This document shows positions 16,150 through 25,042 of a DNA stretch of 55,562 nt, one piece after another. Position 1 is the first letter of the stretch. Every line of letters starts with the position of its first letter. Under the pieces are notes generated by a model. It was not told where the DNA came from. It did no database searches and was given only the letters and a program-made list of their open reading frames with translations. The position numbers and the translations under genes were made by a program. Source of the stretch: Acidimicrobiia bacterium (GTDB lineage: Bacteria > Actinomycetota > Acidimicrobiia > ATN3 > PSLF01). The stretch covers positions 131,283-186,844 of the forward strand of contig PSLF01000001.1 of the NCBI GenBank assembly GCA_040289475.1, in the 5' to 3' direction.

Positions 16150-16922
16150 AGGTCGTAATTCTCGCAGGAGGAAAGGGGACGAGGCTCTCTCAAGAGACCG
16201 CCACTGTCCCCAAGCCGATGTTAGAGGTGGGGGGATATCCCCTCGTGTGGCACATAATGGACCACTTTTCCTCCTACGGCTTCGAGGAGTTCGTCTTGGC
16301 CTTGGGGTACAAAGCCGAGGCGTTCAAGGATTACTTTCTTCGTTACCCCTACCTTCACTCTAACATCACCCTGTCGCTGTCGACTGCAACCGTTGAGATA
16401 TACGAACCAGAAGCCAGACCGTGGCGCGTTCATTTGGTCGACACAGGACTCGATACCGCCACCGGCGGCCGTCTGCGTCGTCTCAGAGGCCTACTTGAGA
16501 AAGAACGTTTTTTCGTCACTTACGGAGACGGCATCTCGGACGTAGATCTAAAAGAAGTCCTCGAACACCACGACTCGCACACGAAGTCCGTGACCATTAC
16601 CGCCGTCAATCCGCCTTCCCAGTTCGGCGAGGTCATTTTCGACGACGACGGAGTAACTGCACGCTTCGTGGAAAAGCCGTCCCTAGATGACCGCTGGATA
16701 AACGGTGGATACATGGTCGTAGAGCCTGACGTCCTAGAAGAAATCCAGTCGGACGAAACAAGTCTCGAGTACGACGTGCTCCAGCTATTGGGACGCCAAG
16801 GCCGCTTAGGAGCGTACCGGCACCGAGGATTTTGGATGTGCGTAGACACTGGAAAAGACCTCGAGCGCCTCCGAAAGATGTGGGTCTCAGGAGCCGCACC
16901 CTGGACGAGAAAGCATGGCTGA
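16143..16922 (+). CDS. rfbF: Glucose-1-phosphate cytidylyltransferase-like sugar nucleotidyltransferase
   Basis: This makes a nucleotide sugar, most likely CDP-glucose from CTP and glucose 1-phosphate. The 259-residue product begins KVVILAGGKGTRLSQET, with PKPMLEVGGYPLVWHIM, FVLALGYKAEAFKDYF and VTYGDGISDVD, an arrangement characteristic of RfbF rather than RmlA or GalU. The downstream CDP-glucose 4,6-dehydratase (RfbG) is not in the window, so CDP-glucose may be used directly or processed elsewhere. Because heptose genes are nearby, a related activity on heptose 1-phosphate cannot be ruled out by reading alone. It overlaps both neighbours by 7-8 bases. Confidence 0.82.
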   Translation: MLKVVILAGGKGTRLSQETATVPKPMLEVGGYPLVWHIMDHFSSYGFEEFVLALGYKAEAFKDYFLRYPYLHSNITLSLSTATVEIYEPEARPWRVHLVDTGLDTATGGRLRRLRGLLEKERFFVTYGDGISDVDLKEVLEHHDSHTKSVTITAVNPPSQFGEVIFDDDGVTARFVEKPSLDDRWINGGYMVVEPDVLEEIQSDETSLEYDVLQLLGRQGRLGAYRHRGFWMCVDTGKDLERLRKMWVSGAAPWTRKHG

Positions 16923-18459
16923 GACATCCGTAGAGAAAGAGGTATTGGCGACGCAAACACCTCAAGCCGCACCCCCGGCTAGAGTCGCAGGCAACACAGG
17001 GGCTTTGATATTCGGGCAAGCCATCCAGTTTCCTGTTAGCTTTGTCGCTTCAATCTTCATGGTGCGGTCCCTCGGAAGCGACGGTTACGGAACCATTGCC
17101 TTTGTCTATGCCTTCATGGGCCTGTTCGACTGGCTCGCCAGCTTTGGCGTGGAGCAGGTGGTAGTAAGAGAAGCATCTGCAGCAGAGGGAAGGACCGACT
17201 CCGAAAAGCGCGCCCTCTCTTTCGGCGGCGAATTGTGGGGAAGCGGAATGGCTCTCACGGCGGCTACTTCGGCGGTGGCCGCTCTTTTAGCCGCAGTTCT
17301 GGCTTTCGTACTGGGATATCAAGGCTCGGTAGCGCTCCTATTGGTAATCGCAGGAATAGAAGCAATCGCGCTGGTCCCACCTCGGCTTTTGTCTACGGTG
17401 CTTCAAGTTCGGCTCCAGATGTGGAAGGCGGTGGGGATAACTAGCGCTCGTCACCTTGGATGGCTGGTCGCAGTCATGATCATGGCCAAGGCCCATGCCC
17501 CGCTGTGGGCCTTCGTGGGAATTCGCTCCACCCTTGCGGCGTGCGAGAGCATGACAATCGCAGCCGTCTCCCTGAGAGAGCTCGGAAGCCGCCTCACTTT
17601 CGCTGCCACCCGGGCGACGGAGCTAGCTAAGAATTCCTGGCCCCTAGCTCTCATGTACCTGGCTATCGGTGTCTATTTCCGGATCGACCGTGTCATCATA
17701 GAGCGCTTCGTCGGTCCAAAAGAACTCGGCTTTTACGCTGTTGCCGACAACATCGGCGGGATGATCAGCGTGATTCCGCTAGCGTTTTCCAGATCGGTAT
17801 ACCCAGAGATCTGCAAACGCCTCGCCTCCGAGGAGCGTTTTCGCTCGGCCGTCCGCACTTCCTTTAGGGTAACCATCTTCGTTATGGGCATCTTAGTAGT
17901 GGCAATGTTCGCTTTGGGTCCGCCCGCCATTAGGTTCATATACGGAGGCGAGTTTTCTTCTTCTGGGCACCTTTTGCGAATCCTTCTGCTAGCCCAGCTG
18001 GGTGCAGCATACGGCACGATCCTGGGCGTTGTGTTGTTAGCCCAATCCCTGCAGAGGGCAATGATGGTTGCCACGGCAGCTTCCGCGGTGGTCAACGTTT
18101 TAATCAACCTATTTGCTATTCCCCGATGGGGAGCTACCGGGGCAGCGTGGGCAACTGTTCTCAGCTACTGGTTTTCCAGCGCTGTGATGTTCGAGCTCAC
18201 CAGGCGCACCCGAGAGCTGAACCGGCTGGGCCTCGCCGTATTCGCCCGTGCTGTGCCTGGGTTGGCATTGGGCTTGCTATCGGCTCTGTTGATCGTAAAC
18301 CCGGTCTTCTCCGCTATAGCAGCACCCTTGTTGTGCGCTACTTTTTTCGTTTTGACTGGATTGATTTCGCGAAGCGATTGGGAGCTCGTCCGGTCGATGT
18401 TTCCGTGGAAAAACACCGGAGTGCCTCCACTCTCTCGAAGAGGGACGACCAATGGATGA
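16915..18459 (+). CDS. Oligosaccharide flippase, Wzx type (MOP superfamily)
   Basis: This is a polytopic membrane protein that moves undecaprenyl-linked glycan repeat units across the membrane. The 514-residue product has about 12-14 hydrophobic segments. The start of the domain, GALIFGQAIQFPVSFVASIFMVRSLGSDGYGTIAFVYAF, is typical of polysaccharide transporters and continues into FGVEQVVVREAS. A mid-protein IGVYFRIDRVIIERFVGPKELGFYAVADN is another family hallmark. The first 25 residues are polar and lie before helix 1. The start ATG at 16915 overlaps the cytidylyltransferase by 8 bases and the end overlaps the next glycosyltransferase by 8, forming one transcript. Confidence 0.9.
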   Translation: MAETSVEKEVLATQTPQAAPPARVAGNTGALIFGQAIQFPVSFVASIFMVRSLGSDGYGTIAFVYAFMGLFDWLASFGVEQVVVREASAAEGRTDSEKRALSFGGELWGSGMALTAATSAVAALLAAVLAFVLGYQGSVALLLVIAGIEAIALVPPRLLSTVLQVRLQMWKAVGITSARHLGWLVAVMIMAKAHAPLWAFVGIRSTLAACESMTIAAVSLRELGSRLTFAATRATELAKNSWPLALMYLAIGVYFRIDRVIIERFVGPKELGFYAVADNIGGMISVIPLAFSRSVYPEICKRLASEERFRSAVRTSFRVTIFVMGILVVAMFALGPPAIRFIYGGEFSSSGHLLRILLLAQLGAAYGTILGVVLLAQSLQRAMMVATAASAVVNVLINLFAIPRWGATGAAWATVLSYWFSSAVMFELTRRTRELNRLGLAVFARAVPGLALGLLSALLIVNPVFSAIAAPLLCATFFVLTGLISRSDWELVRSMFPWKNTGVPPLSRRGTTNG

Positions 18460-19426
18460 TCGTCACAGTTTGACCGGAGGACTCCGGCTGTTCGCTGTCT
18501 ACGTAACTCTGAACGACGAGCCATTTATCGAGGCCTCGCTCGAATCCGTGTATCCTTTCGCCGAGAAAATCTTTGTCCTCACGGCCTACGACACTACTTG
18601 GGACGGCACTAAGGTCGCCCCAGACCGGACTCTCGAGAACGTCCTGGCGTTCGAAGATCCAGAGAAAAAGATCTGCTGCATAAAGATGTGGTGTCCTGAC
18701 GAGGCGCTGGCACGGAACTGGGTTATGCACGCTGCCCTTCACTCGATCGAGTACAAATTCATTCCCCACGCCTTTGGAAGAGCCGAGATCGACGAGTGGC
18801 TAGAGCCGCCCGACTACTTCTGGATAGTCGATGGAGACGAGATCTACGACCCGGAGTCGGTTCCGCACATATTGCAGTTCGTTAGGAACAGCGGGGTCGG
18901 GCACGTGAAGGTGTATGGATACGTGTACTTCAGAACGTGGAACTACCGAGTGCGAGATCCCGAACCTTTCACAGCTTTCGTGCGGCCAGGGCGATACTTG
19001 GGATTTGCGCGAGATCCAGTTTATCCTCGGATTTTAGGCTACCTTCAAATGATTCCCAGAATCGGCGCTCGCCTCTTCGACCGCGTAGTGGGCCGCGCCT
19101 GTGTCCCTCCCGAGGTAGGAGTGTTTCATCACCCTGCCTATGTGGGCGAGACACAAAGAATCGCCAACAAGCTCGCTCACTCAGCCCATCGTCACCAAGT
19201 CGTTGAGGGCTGGATTGAACGAGTTTGGGAACCCTGGACCCCTTCCTCTCGAAACTTCCACCCTACAGATCCGCCCGCCTTCCCTGAGGCAGTGTTCGTC
19301 CCCACAGAACAGTTACCCCGCCTAGTTCGTGAGCGGAAGTGGCCCCAAGGATACCTCGGAGAAATCCCCGAACCTGCGTCCCCTAGGCCGCTCGAAAAAG
19401 ACGAGACTCGCTCGCAATCCTGCTAG
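18452..19426 (+). CDS. Glycosyltransferase-like protein (GT-A fold, DGDE motif)
   Basis: This is a 324-residue protein. The N-terminus LFAVYVTLNDEPFIEASLESVYPFAEKIFV matches GT2-like enzymes that track a spread of acceptor sugars. A metal-binding WIVDGDEIYD lies near residue 128-137. Downstream are HVKVYGYVYFRTWNYRV and a His-rich GVFHHPAYVGE. It probably adds a sugar to the repeat unit carried by the adjacent flippase. It is the last gene of the five-gene run and overlaps the flippase stop by 8 bases. It ends 51 bases before the convergent methyltransferase terminator. Donor and acceptor are unknown. Confidence 0.78.
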   Translation: MDDRHSLTGGLRLFAVYVTLNDEPFIEASLESVYPFAEKIFVLTAYDTTWDGTKVAPDRTLENVLAFEDPEKKICCIKMWCPDEALARNWVMHAALHSIEYKFIPHAFGRAEIDEWLEPPDYFWIVDGDEIYDPESVPHILQFVRNSGVGHVKVYGYVYFRTWNYRVRDPEPFTAFVRPGRYLGFARDPVYPRILGYLQMIPRIGARLFDRVVGRACVPPEVGVFHHPAYVGETQRIANKLAHSAHRHQVVEGWIERVWEPWTPSSRNFHPTDPPAFPEAVFVPTEQLPRLVRERKWPQGYLGEIPEPASPRPLEKDETRSQSC

Positions 19427-19477
19427 ATTGCCACACCGTAGAGGCCTCAGTAGATTTACGCAATCGAGTAACAAAAA

Positions 19478-19501
19478 CCTCTAGCTACTAGTAGCTAGAG
19501 G
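19478..19501 (-). terminator. Intrinsic terminator overlapping a stop codon
   Basis: A perfect 24-base palindrome built from CCTCTAGCTAC and its complement is followed on the minus strand by TTTTTGTT. This is a textbook intrinsic terminator for the methyltransferase. The stop codon TAG at 19483-19481 and the final five codons fall inside the stem. On the plus strand there is no T-run after it, so it should not stop the convergent operon efficiently. Confidence 0.85.
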
Positions 19502-20206
19502 GTGGCGGACCTCGAACAAAAACTGGTGGGCGAACGTGTTAGGAAAGCGACGTGTTAGGAACGCATCGGCCCGCCTTAGGATTCGAGGGGCTATCCGCCG
19601 CAGAGGTCCGGCCGGAACCCACCCTTGGTGGCGTTCACCAACGATTTCAAAGCCCGCATCTTTGAACAAAGCTCTTGCTGAGTATAAATCGAAGAACCGG
19701 AGGTGTGTGCGGTCGAGAATGCCCGAGTCTTCGTACCGAAACCGACCGCGCAGGAAGGCGAGGCGTACTCGAACGAAAACCACGTTGGGAATTGCTGCGA
19801 ACACCGATCCATCCACGGACAAGATCCTTCTGATCTCCGACATAGTCGCCCAAGGGTCGGCTAGATGCTCCAGAACATGCGAGGCAATGACAATCTTCAC
19901 GCTTGAATTACGGAACGGCAGTCCCCTAGAGGCATCAGAGACAATGACAGGGATTTCCCTACTACGGCATATCGCAGCTTCTTTGTGCGACAGTGTTACA
20001 CCAACTCCCCTAATACCGCACGGCGACAATGCCTGCAGGTTGGAGCCAGCTCCACAGCCAATATCTACGACCACGGGATCTTCAAGGTCTCTACCACCGT
20101 GCCTGCGGAAGCCAGATTCACAGACCCAGCTAACGAGCGGATCGTTGACAGGACTGTCATACACCTTCGTTTTGACCGAAGCTGAGTCAAAAGCTGTGTT
20201 CTTCAT
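19481..20206 (-). CDS. Class I SAM-dependent methyltransferase
   Basis: This is a Rossmann-fold methyltransferase. Motif I is VVDIGCGAGSNLQAL and the post-motif region reads ASHVLEHLADPWATMSEIRRIL, then GSVFAAIPNVVFVRVRLAFLRGRF and RTHLRFFDLYSARALFKDAGF, a pattern common among methyltransferases in glycan clusters. I prefer ATG at 20206 (241 residues). It overlaps the stop of a short upstream reading frame (ATGA), and the residues before it do not look coding. A GTG at 20314 would give 277 residues. It stands alone on the minus strand between the flippase operon and dnaK. The likely substrate is a sugar or lipid-linked glycan. Confidence 0.8.
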   Translation of the reverse strand: MKNTAFDSASVKTKVYDSPVNDPLVSWVCESGFRRHGGRDLEDPVVVDIGCGAGSNLQALSPCGIRGVGVTLSHKEAAICRSREIPVIVSDASRGLPFRNSSVKIVIASHVLEHLADPWATMSEIRRILSVDGSVFAAIPNVVFVRVRLAFLRGRFRYEDSGILDRTHLRFFDLYSARALFKDAGFEIVGERHQGWVPAGPLRRIAPRILRRADAFLTRRFPNTFAHQFLFEVRHPLATSS

Positions 20207-20274
20207 CGCCAGGCCACCAGCGGTTCTATAAGACAATTGCCTTGTCGAGCCGTTCTGTCCGTCGAGAGACTCAT
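20203..20274 (-). CDS. Possible 23-residue leader peptide ahead of the methyltransferase
   Basis: On the minus strand AGGGGAGG sits a few bases before an ATG at 20274. The frame runs 23 codons (MSLSTDRTARQGNCLIEPLV...) and stops at TGA in ATGA, shared with the preferred methyltransferase start. The strong ribosome-binding site with perfect coupling is what supports it. No amino-acid run or hairpin typical of attenuation was found. It may simply be a longer, differently framed N-terminus. Confidence 0.4.
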   Translation of the reverse strand: MSLSTDRTARQGNCLIEPLVAWR

Positions 20275-20344
20275 ATAACCTCCCCTCTTTGTACGGCATG
20301 GAACAAAATCCCACCCATAGACGGTTTGGAAATCACGATGGCGC

Positions 20345-20371
20345 AAAGTTGATGCGGCATCGCTAAACTTT
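20345..20371. promoter_or_regulatory. Nested inverted repeat upstream of dnaK
   Basis: AAAGTT at 20345-20350 and AACTTT at 20366-20371 flank GATGC-G-GCATC at 20351-20361. The pairing gives a nested dyad in the divergent region between the methyltransferase and dnaK, about 135 bases before dnaK. The expected HspR operator (CTTGAGT-N7-ACTCAAG) was not found here, so this dyad is a candidate operator, without further support. Confidence 0.3.
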
Positions 20372-20507
20372 AGGCCGCGACGGTTCATTCTGTCGGTAAA
20401 GCCAGCACCCTAAAGGGCTGCAGGGCTGCTCTATAGTGGGCAGCGACATCGATTCGCAAACCGTCTTCATTGTGAGTCTGTAAATCTTGACCCGAGGAGT
20501 AGAAACT

Positions 20508-22340
20508 ATGGCAAAAGCAGTAGGAATCGATCTTGGTACGACAAACTCTGTCGTCGCCGTACTCGAAGGTGGAGAGCCAACGGTTATTCCCAACGCCGAA
20601 GGAAGTCGCGTCACTCCTTCGGTGGTTGCTTTTACCACCACTGGTGAAGTTCTAGTTGGCGAGGCAGCCAAACGTCAGGCAATAACGAACGCAGAACGAA
20701 CTATTCGTTCCGTAAAGCGTAATATGGGTACCGACTGGACGATAGAGATCGACGGCAAGAAGTACACACCCCAGGAAATCTCTGCCCGGATTCTCATGAA
20801 GCTCAAGCGGGATGCCGAGGCGTATCTGGGTGACACTGTAAAAGAAGCTGTCATTACAGTACCGGCCTACTTCAACGACGCTCAACGCCAGGCCACCAAG
20901 GAAGCAGGCCAGATTGCCGGCCTGGAAGTTCTGCGAATAATCAACGAGCCCACCGCTGCGGCGTTGGCTTACGGCCTCGAGAAAGAGGCGGCCGAGCAAA
21001 CCATCCTCGTTTTCGATCTTGGGGGCGGCACTTTCGACGTCTCGATCCTTGAGATAGGGGATGGAGTCTTCGAAGTGAAGGCAACCTCGGGCAATACCCA
21101 CTTGGGAGGCGACGACTGGGACCAGCGCATCATCGACTGGATGATAAAAGAGTTCAAGAACCAGCATGGCGTTGATCTCTCCGGAGACAAGATGGCACTC
21201 CAGCGCCTAAAGGAGGCAGCGGAAAAGGCCAAGATCGAACTGTCGTCGCAAATCGAGACCACTATCAACCTTCCTTTCATCACAGCCACCGACAAGGGGC
21301 CGCTTCACCTGGAGATGAAGCTGACTCGTGCCGAGTTTCAGCGGATGACCGAAGACCTTCTGGAAAAGTGCAAAGGGCCGATGGAGAGGGCTATAAAAGA
21401 CGCCAACCTCGACTTCGACAAGATCGACCATGTGATTCTCGTAGGCGGCTCCACGCGGATGCCCGCCGTGGCCGAGTTAGTCGAGAAGATGACCGGCAAG
21501 ACGCCCCACAAAGGCGTCAACCCTGACGAGGTCGTAGCTGTCGGCGCCGCTATTCAGGCGGGCGTTCTGAAAGGGGATGTGAAAGACATCCTCCTTCTCG
21601 ACGTGACCCCGCTCTCCCTGGGCGTCGAAACGAAGGGCGGGATCATGACCAAGCTTATCGAGCGCAACACCACGATCCCGACGAAGAAGTCCGAGATCTT
21701 CACTACAGCCGAAGACAATCAGCCATCTGTCGAGATCAAGGTATACCAAGGCGAGCGGGAGATCGCCGCTTACAACAAGTTGCTCGGAACCTTCACTCTG
21801 GAGGGAATTCCTCCCGCGCCTAGAGGGGTGCCTCAGATAGAAGTGACCTTCGACATCGACGCCAATGGGATCGTAAACGTATCAGCCAAAGATCTTGCTA
21901 CAGGCAAGGAGCAGAGGATGACGATCACTGGTGGCACCGCCCTTCCCAAAGACGAGATCGAAAGGATGATACGCGACGCCCAACAGCATGAAGAGGAAGA
22001 CAGAAGGCGTCGAGAAGAAGCCGAACTTCGCAACAATGCTGACCAGGTGATCTATCAGACCGAGAAACTCCTCAAAGAACAGTCAGACGCGCTGACAGAG
22101 AGCGAGAAACAGTCGATCGAATCTGCTGTCGACAAGCTGAAGCGAGCCCTCAAGGAAAACGATATAGGGGCCATCAAGACAAACATCGAGGAAGTACTGA
22201 GGGCGAGCCAGGAGTTCGGAAAGAGAGTGTATTCGACGGGACAAAAGGCAGCTGCAGCGGGCGGGGGCCCGAGCACCAGCGGTCGTTCTGGAGGCGATGA
22301 CGACGGCGACGACGTGGTCGAAGCCGAAGTCGTCGATTGA
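20508..22340 (+). CDS. dnaK: Hsp70 chaperone DnaK
   Basis: This is the ATP-driven chaperone for protein folding and heat shock. The 610-residue product starts [21 protein letters not shown]. It has the nucleotide-binding signatures [16 protein letters not shown] and [13 protein letters not shown], then a substrate-binding domain and a helical lid with an acidic, glycine-rich C-terminal tail. The start ATG at 20508 has GAGGAG at 20494-20499; a further in-frame start at 20487 is less likely. It opens a heat-shock operon that also contains hsp20, grpE, dnaJ and hspR, the actinobacterial order with an extra small heat-shock gene. Confidence 0.97.
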   Translation: MAKAVGIDLGTTNSVVAVLEGGEPTVIPNAEGSRVTPSVVAFTTTGEVLVGEAAKRQAITNAERTIRSVKRNMGTDWTIEIDGKKYTPQEISARILMKLKRDAEAYLGDTVKEAVITVPAYFNDAQRQATKEAGQIAGLEVLRIINEPTAAALAYGLEKEAAEQTILVFDLGGGTFDVSILEIGDGVFEVKATSGNTHLGGDDWDQRIIDWMIKEFKNQHGVDLSGDKMALQRLKEAAEKAKIELSSQIETTINLPFITATDKGPLHLEMKLTRAEFQRMTEDLLEKCKGPMERAIKDANLDFDKIDHVILVGGSTRMPAVAELVEKMTGKTPHKGVNPDEVVAVGAAIQAGVLKGDVKDILLLDVTPLSLGVETKGGIMTKLIERNTTIPTKKSEIFTTAEDNQPSVEIKVYQGEREIAAYNKLLGTFTLEGIPPAPRGVPQIEVTFDIDANGIVNVSAKDLATGKEQRMTITGGTALPKDEIERMIRDAQQHEEEDRRRREEAELRNNADQVIYQTEKLLKEQSDALTESEKQSIESAVDKLKRALKENDIGAIKTNIEEVLRASQEFGKRVYSTGQKAAAAGGGPSTSGRSGGDDDGDDVVEAEVVD

Positions 22341-22342
22341 CA

Positions 22343-22804
22343 ATGGCTACGTACAGGCGTCGCCCAGGTGACATACTCGGGTTTCCCGAGGAAATGCGCC
22401 GACTCCTCGACATCGCTTGGGAAACTCACGAGGTGGCAGGGAGGCGAGGTGTTTGGGCACCGCCTGTCGATATTTATGAAACGCCCGAGGAAGTGCGCAT
22501 TTTGATTGACTTACCAGGGCTCAAAGCAGACAGCCTCGATGTCACAATCGAGCGAAACGTCCTAACGGTAAAGGGAGACCGGAGGCTGTCCAACCCTCAA
22601 AAGGACGGGAAGTTTCTTCGCATAGAGCGCCCTTCGGGGACCTTTCACCGTGCTATCGGATTGCCCGATGGCGTTCAGTCAGATCGGGTTTCCGCATCGC
22701 TCAAAGACGGTGTGTTGACCATAACAGTTCCCAAAGGTTCCTCTGCTAGACCAAGAAAGATAGCGATCGTCACCGACGAAAACAGCGATACAGATGAAGA
22801 GTGA
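22343..22804 (+). CDS. Small heat-shock protein, Hsp20/alpha-crystallin family
   Basis: This is an ATP-independent holdase, 153 residues long. The alpha-crystallin domain spans about 40-140: WAPPVDIYETPEEVRILIDLPGLKADSLDV, TVKGDRR, and GVLTITVPK near the end, all typical. It sits between dnaK and grpE, which is not the usual place. An overlapping TTG at 22337 inside the dnaK stop is an alternative start giving two extra residues. The 3' end overlaps the grpE start by 11 bases. Position in the operon implies it is induced together with DnaK. Confidence 0.93.
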   Translation: MATYRRRPGDILGFPEEMRRLLDIAWETHEVAGRRGVWAPPVDIYETPEEVRILIDLPGLKADSLDVTIERNVLTVKGDRRLSNPQKDGKFLRIERPSGTFHRAIGLPDGVQSDRVSASLKDGVLTITVPKGSSARPRKIAIVTDENSDTDEE

Positions 22805-23432
22805 GATGGAAAAAACTGACAAAAAAGAAAATTTGGGGAACGCAGATGCCGCCGCCTCCGATCAGAAGAGGGCGGATTCTGAGGCCACCACATCAAGCAG
22901 CAAGCCCGAGCCGCGAGAGGAACACGATCCGCTACGCGCCGCAGAAGAAAGAGCCGAGGCAGCGGAGAAGAAAGTCGCGGAATACCTTGAAATGGCCCAG
23001 CGCATCAAGGCCGACTATGAGAACTACCGCAAGCGCATGCTCAAAGAGCAAACACTTTACCTCGAGCATGCGGCCCGCAGAGTAGTCGAGTCTCTCCTTC
23101 CGGTACTCGATGCTTTCGAGCTTGCCTTGTCCAGTCTTGACCAGATACGAGGTACCCACGACAACATCGCTAAAGGAATCGAAATGGTATATGCAGAATT
23201 GATAGCCACTCTCGCAAAGGAGGGGCTGTCCCGGATCGACGAAGCAGGTGTCCCATTCGATCCGCACATACACCATGCCCTCGAACGAGAGGGAATCAGA
23301 CGTGAAGGAGACGAGGAGTACGTGGCAGCCGTGATACGCCCCGGCTATAAGCTGAAGAGTCAGGTACTCCGTCCAGCCGAGGTAAGAGTTGGGTACCGTA
23401 CCACACCGCCTGACAGTGCGAGTGAGACCTAA
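22794..23432 (+). CDS. grpE: Nucleotide exchange factor GrpE
   Basis: This promotes ADP release from DnaK. The 212-residue product has a disordered, charged N-terminus (about 1-45) and a long coiled coil (EERAEAAEKKVAEYLEMAQRIKADYENYRKRM). A beta domain follows with GVPFDPHIHHAL, YVAAVIRPGYKLKSQVLRPAEVRVG, the GrpE signature. The start ATG at 22794 overlaps hsp20; an ATG at 22806 is also possible. It lies 21 bases before dnaJ. Confidence 0.95.
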   Translation: MKSEMEKTDKKENLGNADAAASDQKRADSEATTSSSKPEPREEHDPLRAAEERAEAAEKKVAEYLEMAQRIKADYENYRKRMLKEQTLYLEHAARRVVESLLPVLDAFELALSSLDQIRGTHDNIAKGIEMVYAELIATLAKEGLSRIDEAGVPFDPHIHHALEREGIRREGDEEYVAAVIRPGYKLKSQVLRPAEVRVGYRTTPPDSASET

Positions 23433-23453
23433 GAGCACCCACGAGTTACTGCC

Positions 23454-24608
23454 ATGGATGTGAGCCCCCAGGACCTCGAAAAAGATCTCTACGCCGTCCT
23501 AGGCGTCTCCGAAGGCGCCGACGAAAAAGAGCTCAAGAAGGCGTACCGACGCCTCGCTCAGCAATACCATCCCGACAAACATCCTGGAGACAAAGAGGCC
23601 GAGGAAAAGTTCAAGGAGATTTCCCACGCATACGACATCTTGTCGGATCCGGTGAAAAGAAAGCAGTACGACGAGGGTCGGCGTCTTCTACGGAGCGGGG
23701 TTGGATTCGGAGGGCCTTTCGTCGGAGGCTTCCCTGAAGGGCTCTTTGGGAACCTCGAAGATCTAGGTTTTTTTTCCGACCTTTTTGGGGCCGGGTTCGG
23801 GACTCGCACTCGGAAAACTCGGCGAGGCTCTCGAGGTCGGGACGTGTACACCGACGCCTGGATCGACTTCGAAGAAGCCTTTTTTGGCTCGATCCGTACG
23901 CTCTCGGTTCAAACCGAGCAACCCTGCTCTGCCTGTAGAGGATCGGGATCCTCGAGCGGCTCCCCTCCCGATCAGTGTCCTGCTTGCGGAGGGAGAGGTC
24001 TTATGCAGTCGAGGCTCGGCGGAGAATTCAGCATAGCCACAACGTGCACACGATGCGGGGGATCGGGAAAAGTCATAAGTGACCCCTGCACGAGGTGCGA
24101 GGGAAGCGGTGTGGAAAGCATAACCAAAAAGATAAAGGTGAAGATTCCAGCGGGAGTTGACGATGGGCAAACCATCAGAGTGGCAGGAAGGGGACGGCCA
24201 GGGGCTTTCGGCGGCCCTCCTGGAGACCTCTATGTAAGGGTACATGTAAGACCTCATCCTTTCTTCACCAAAAAAGGCAAGGACCTTTACTTGGAACTGC
24301 CGGTCACATACCCCGAGCTGGCCCTTGGCGCCGAGATCGAGGTCCCCACTATGACCCAACCCGTAACGATCCGCATTCCGCCTGGTACTCAGAGCGGAAG
24401 GACCTTCAAGATAAGAGGCAAAGGCGCCGACACGCCATCGGGAACTGGCGATCTTTACGTGACGGTCCAACTGACGGTGCCCACCAGGCTCACTGCCGCC
24501 GAAAAGCGGGCTTTAGAGGCATTCGCCCAGGTGCACAAAGCCTCACCCCGAGCCGAAATCGATGCATACCTTGCGAAAGTTCGAAAGGAGCGTGTGGCAG
24601 CCAAATGA
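23454..24608 (+). CDS. dnaJ: Chaperone DnaJ
   Basis: This is the Hsp40 co-chaperone that delivers substrate to DnaK. The 384-residue product has a J domain (about 9-75) with YHPDKH, a Gly/Phe-rich region ([19 protein letters not shown]), and four zinc motifs: [24 protein letters not shown] and CTRCEGSG. C-terminal beta domains then follow. Length and domain order are those of a classical type I DnaJ. Its stop overlaps the hspR ATG by 4 bases (ATGA). Confidence 0.97.
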   Translation: MDVSPQDLEKDLYAVLGVSEGADEKELKKAYRRLAQQYHPDKHPGDKEAEEKFKEISHAYDILSDPVKRKQYDEGRRLLRSGVGFGGPFVGGFPEGLFGNLEDLGFFSDLFGAGFGTRTRKTRRGSRGRDVYTDAWIDFEEAFFGSIRTLSVQTEQPCSACRGSGSSSGSPPDQCPACGGRGLMQSRLGGEFSIATTCTRCGGSGKVISDPCTRCEGSGVESITKKIKVKIPAGVDDGQTIRVAGRGRPGAFGGPPGDLYVRVHVRPHPFFTKKGKDLYLELPVTYPELALGAEIEVPTMTQPVTIRIPPGTQSGRTFKIRGKGADTPSGTGDLYVTVQLTVPTRLTAAEKRALEAFAQVHKASPRAEIDAYLAKVRKERVAAK

Positions 24609-25042
24609 AAGACGGCACGCACGACGTAAAGAGACGAGAAGCAAAGAACGAACATGCCCGAGATAATCAGCTGTACTCCATAGGGGCGGCAGCTCGCGTC
24701 GCAGGATTCCATCCCCAGACACTCAGGTGGTACGAGAAGAAAGGACTGATCAAACCCATACGCACCCGCGGTAACGCACGGCGCTACACAGCCGGAGACA
24801 TCGAGCTTCTGTCTAGAATCAAGACTTTATCGAAGAGAGGCATGAGCCTCGAGGCTGTGCGACTGGTACTGTCGCTAGAGAAAGAACGGCAGATGCTTTA
24901 CGAGCTCGTGGATGCTCTCCGACGCGAGGTTTCCAGGCTTTCCTCGGCTTCCGATCCTTCCTCCCCTCCTCTGCGACCCCATCGTAGATCCACACGTCAC
25001 AGCGGGTCTTACGAGACAGGAGCAGCGGCGAGCGGCGGGTGA
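24605..25042 (+). CDS. hspR: Heat-shock repressor HspR (MerR family)
   Basis: This is the autoregulatory repressor of the dnaK operon in actinobacteria. It has 145 residues. The MerR-type helix-turn-helix, [26 protein letters not shown] with [14 protein letters not shown], spans about 20-70. A short dimerisation helix ([11 protein letters not shown]) and a polar, Ser/Arg-rich tail follow. In known systems it binds an inverted repeat and uses DnaK as corepressor. Here it overlaps dnaJ upstream and a glycosyltransferase downstream (GTGA), so the regulator is embedded in a longer coupled transcript. No canonical operator was found upstream of dnaK. Confidence 0.92.
   Translation: MKDGTHDVKRREAKNEHARDNQLYSIGAAARVAGFHPQTLRWYEKKGLIKPIRTRGNARRYTAGDIELLSRIKTLSKRGMSLEAVRLVLSLEKERQMLYELVDALRREVSRLSSASDPSSPPLRPHRRSTRHSGSYETGAAASGG

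Noticed and set aside
20411-20437. CCCTAAAGGG and TATAGT as the dnaK promoter
   Set aside because: No -35 at proper spacing could be found; the evidence is too thin.
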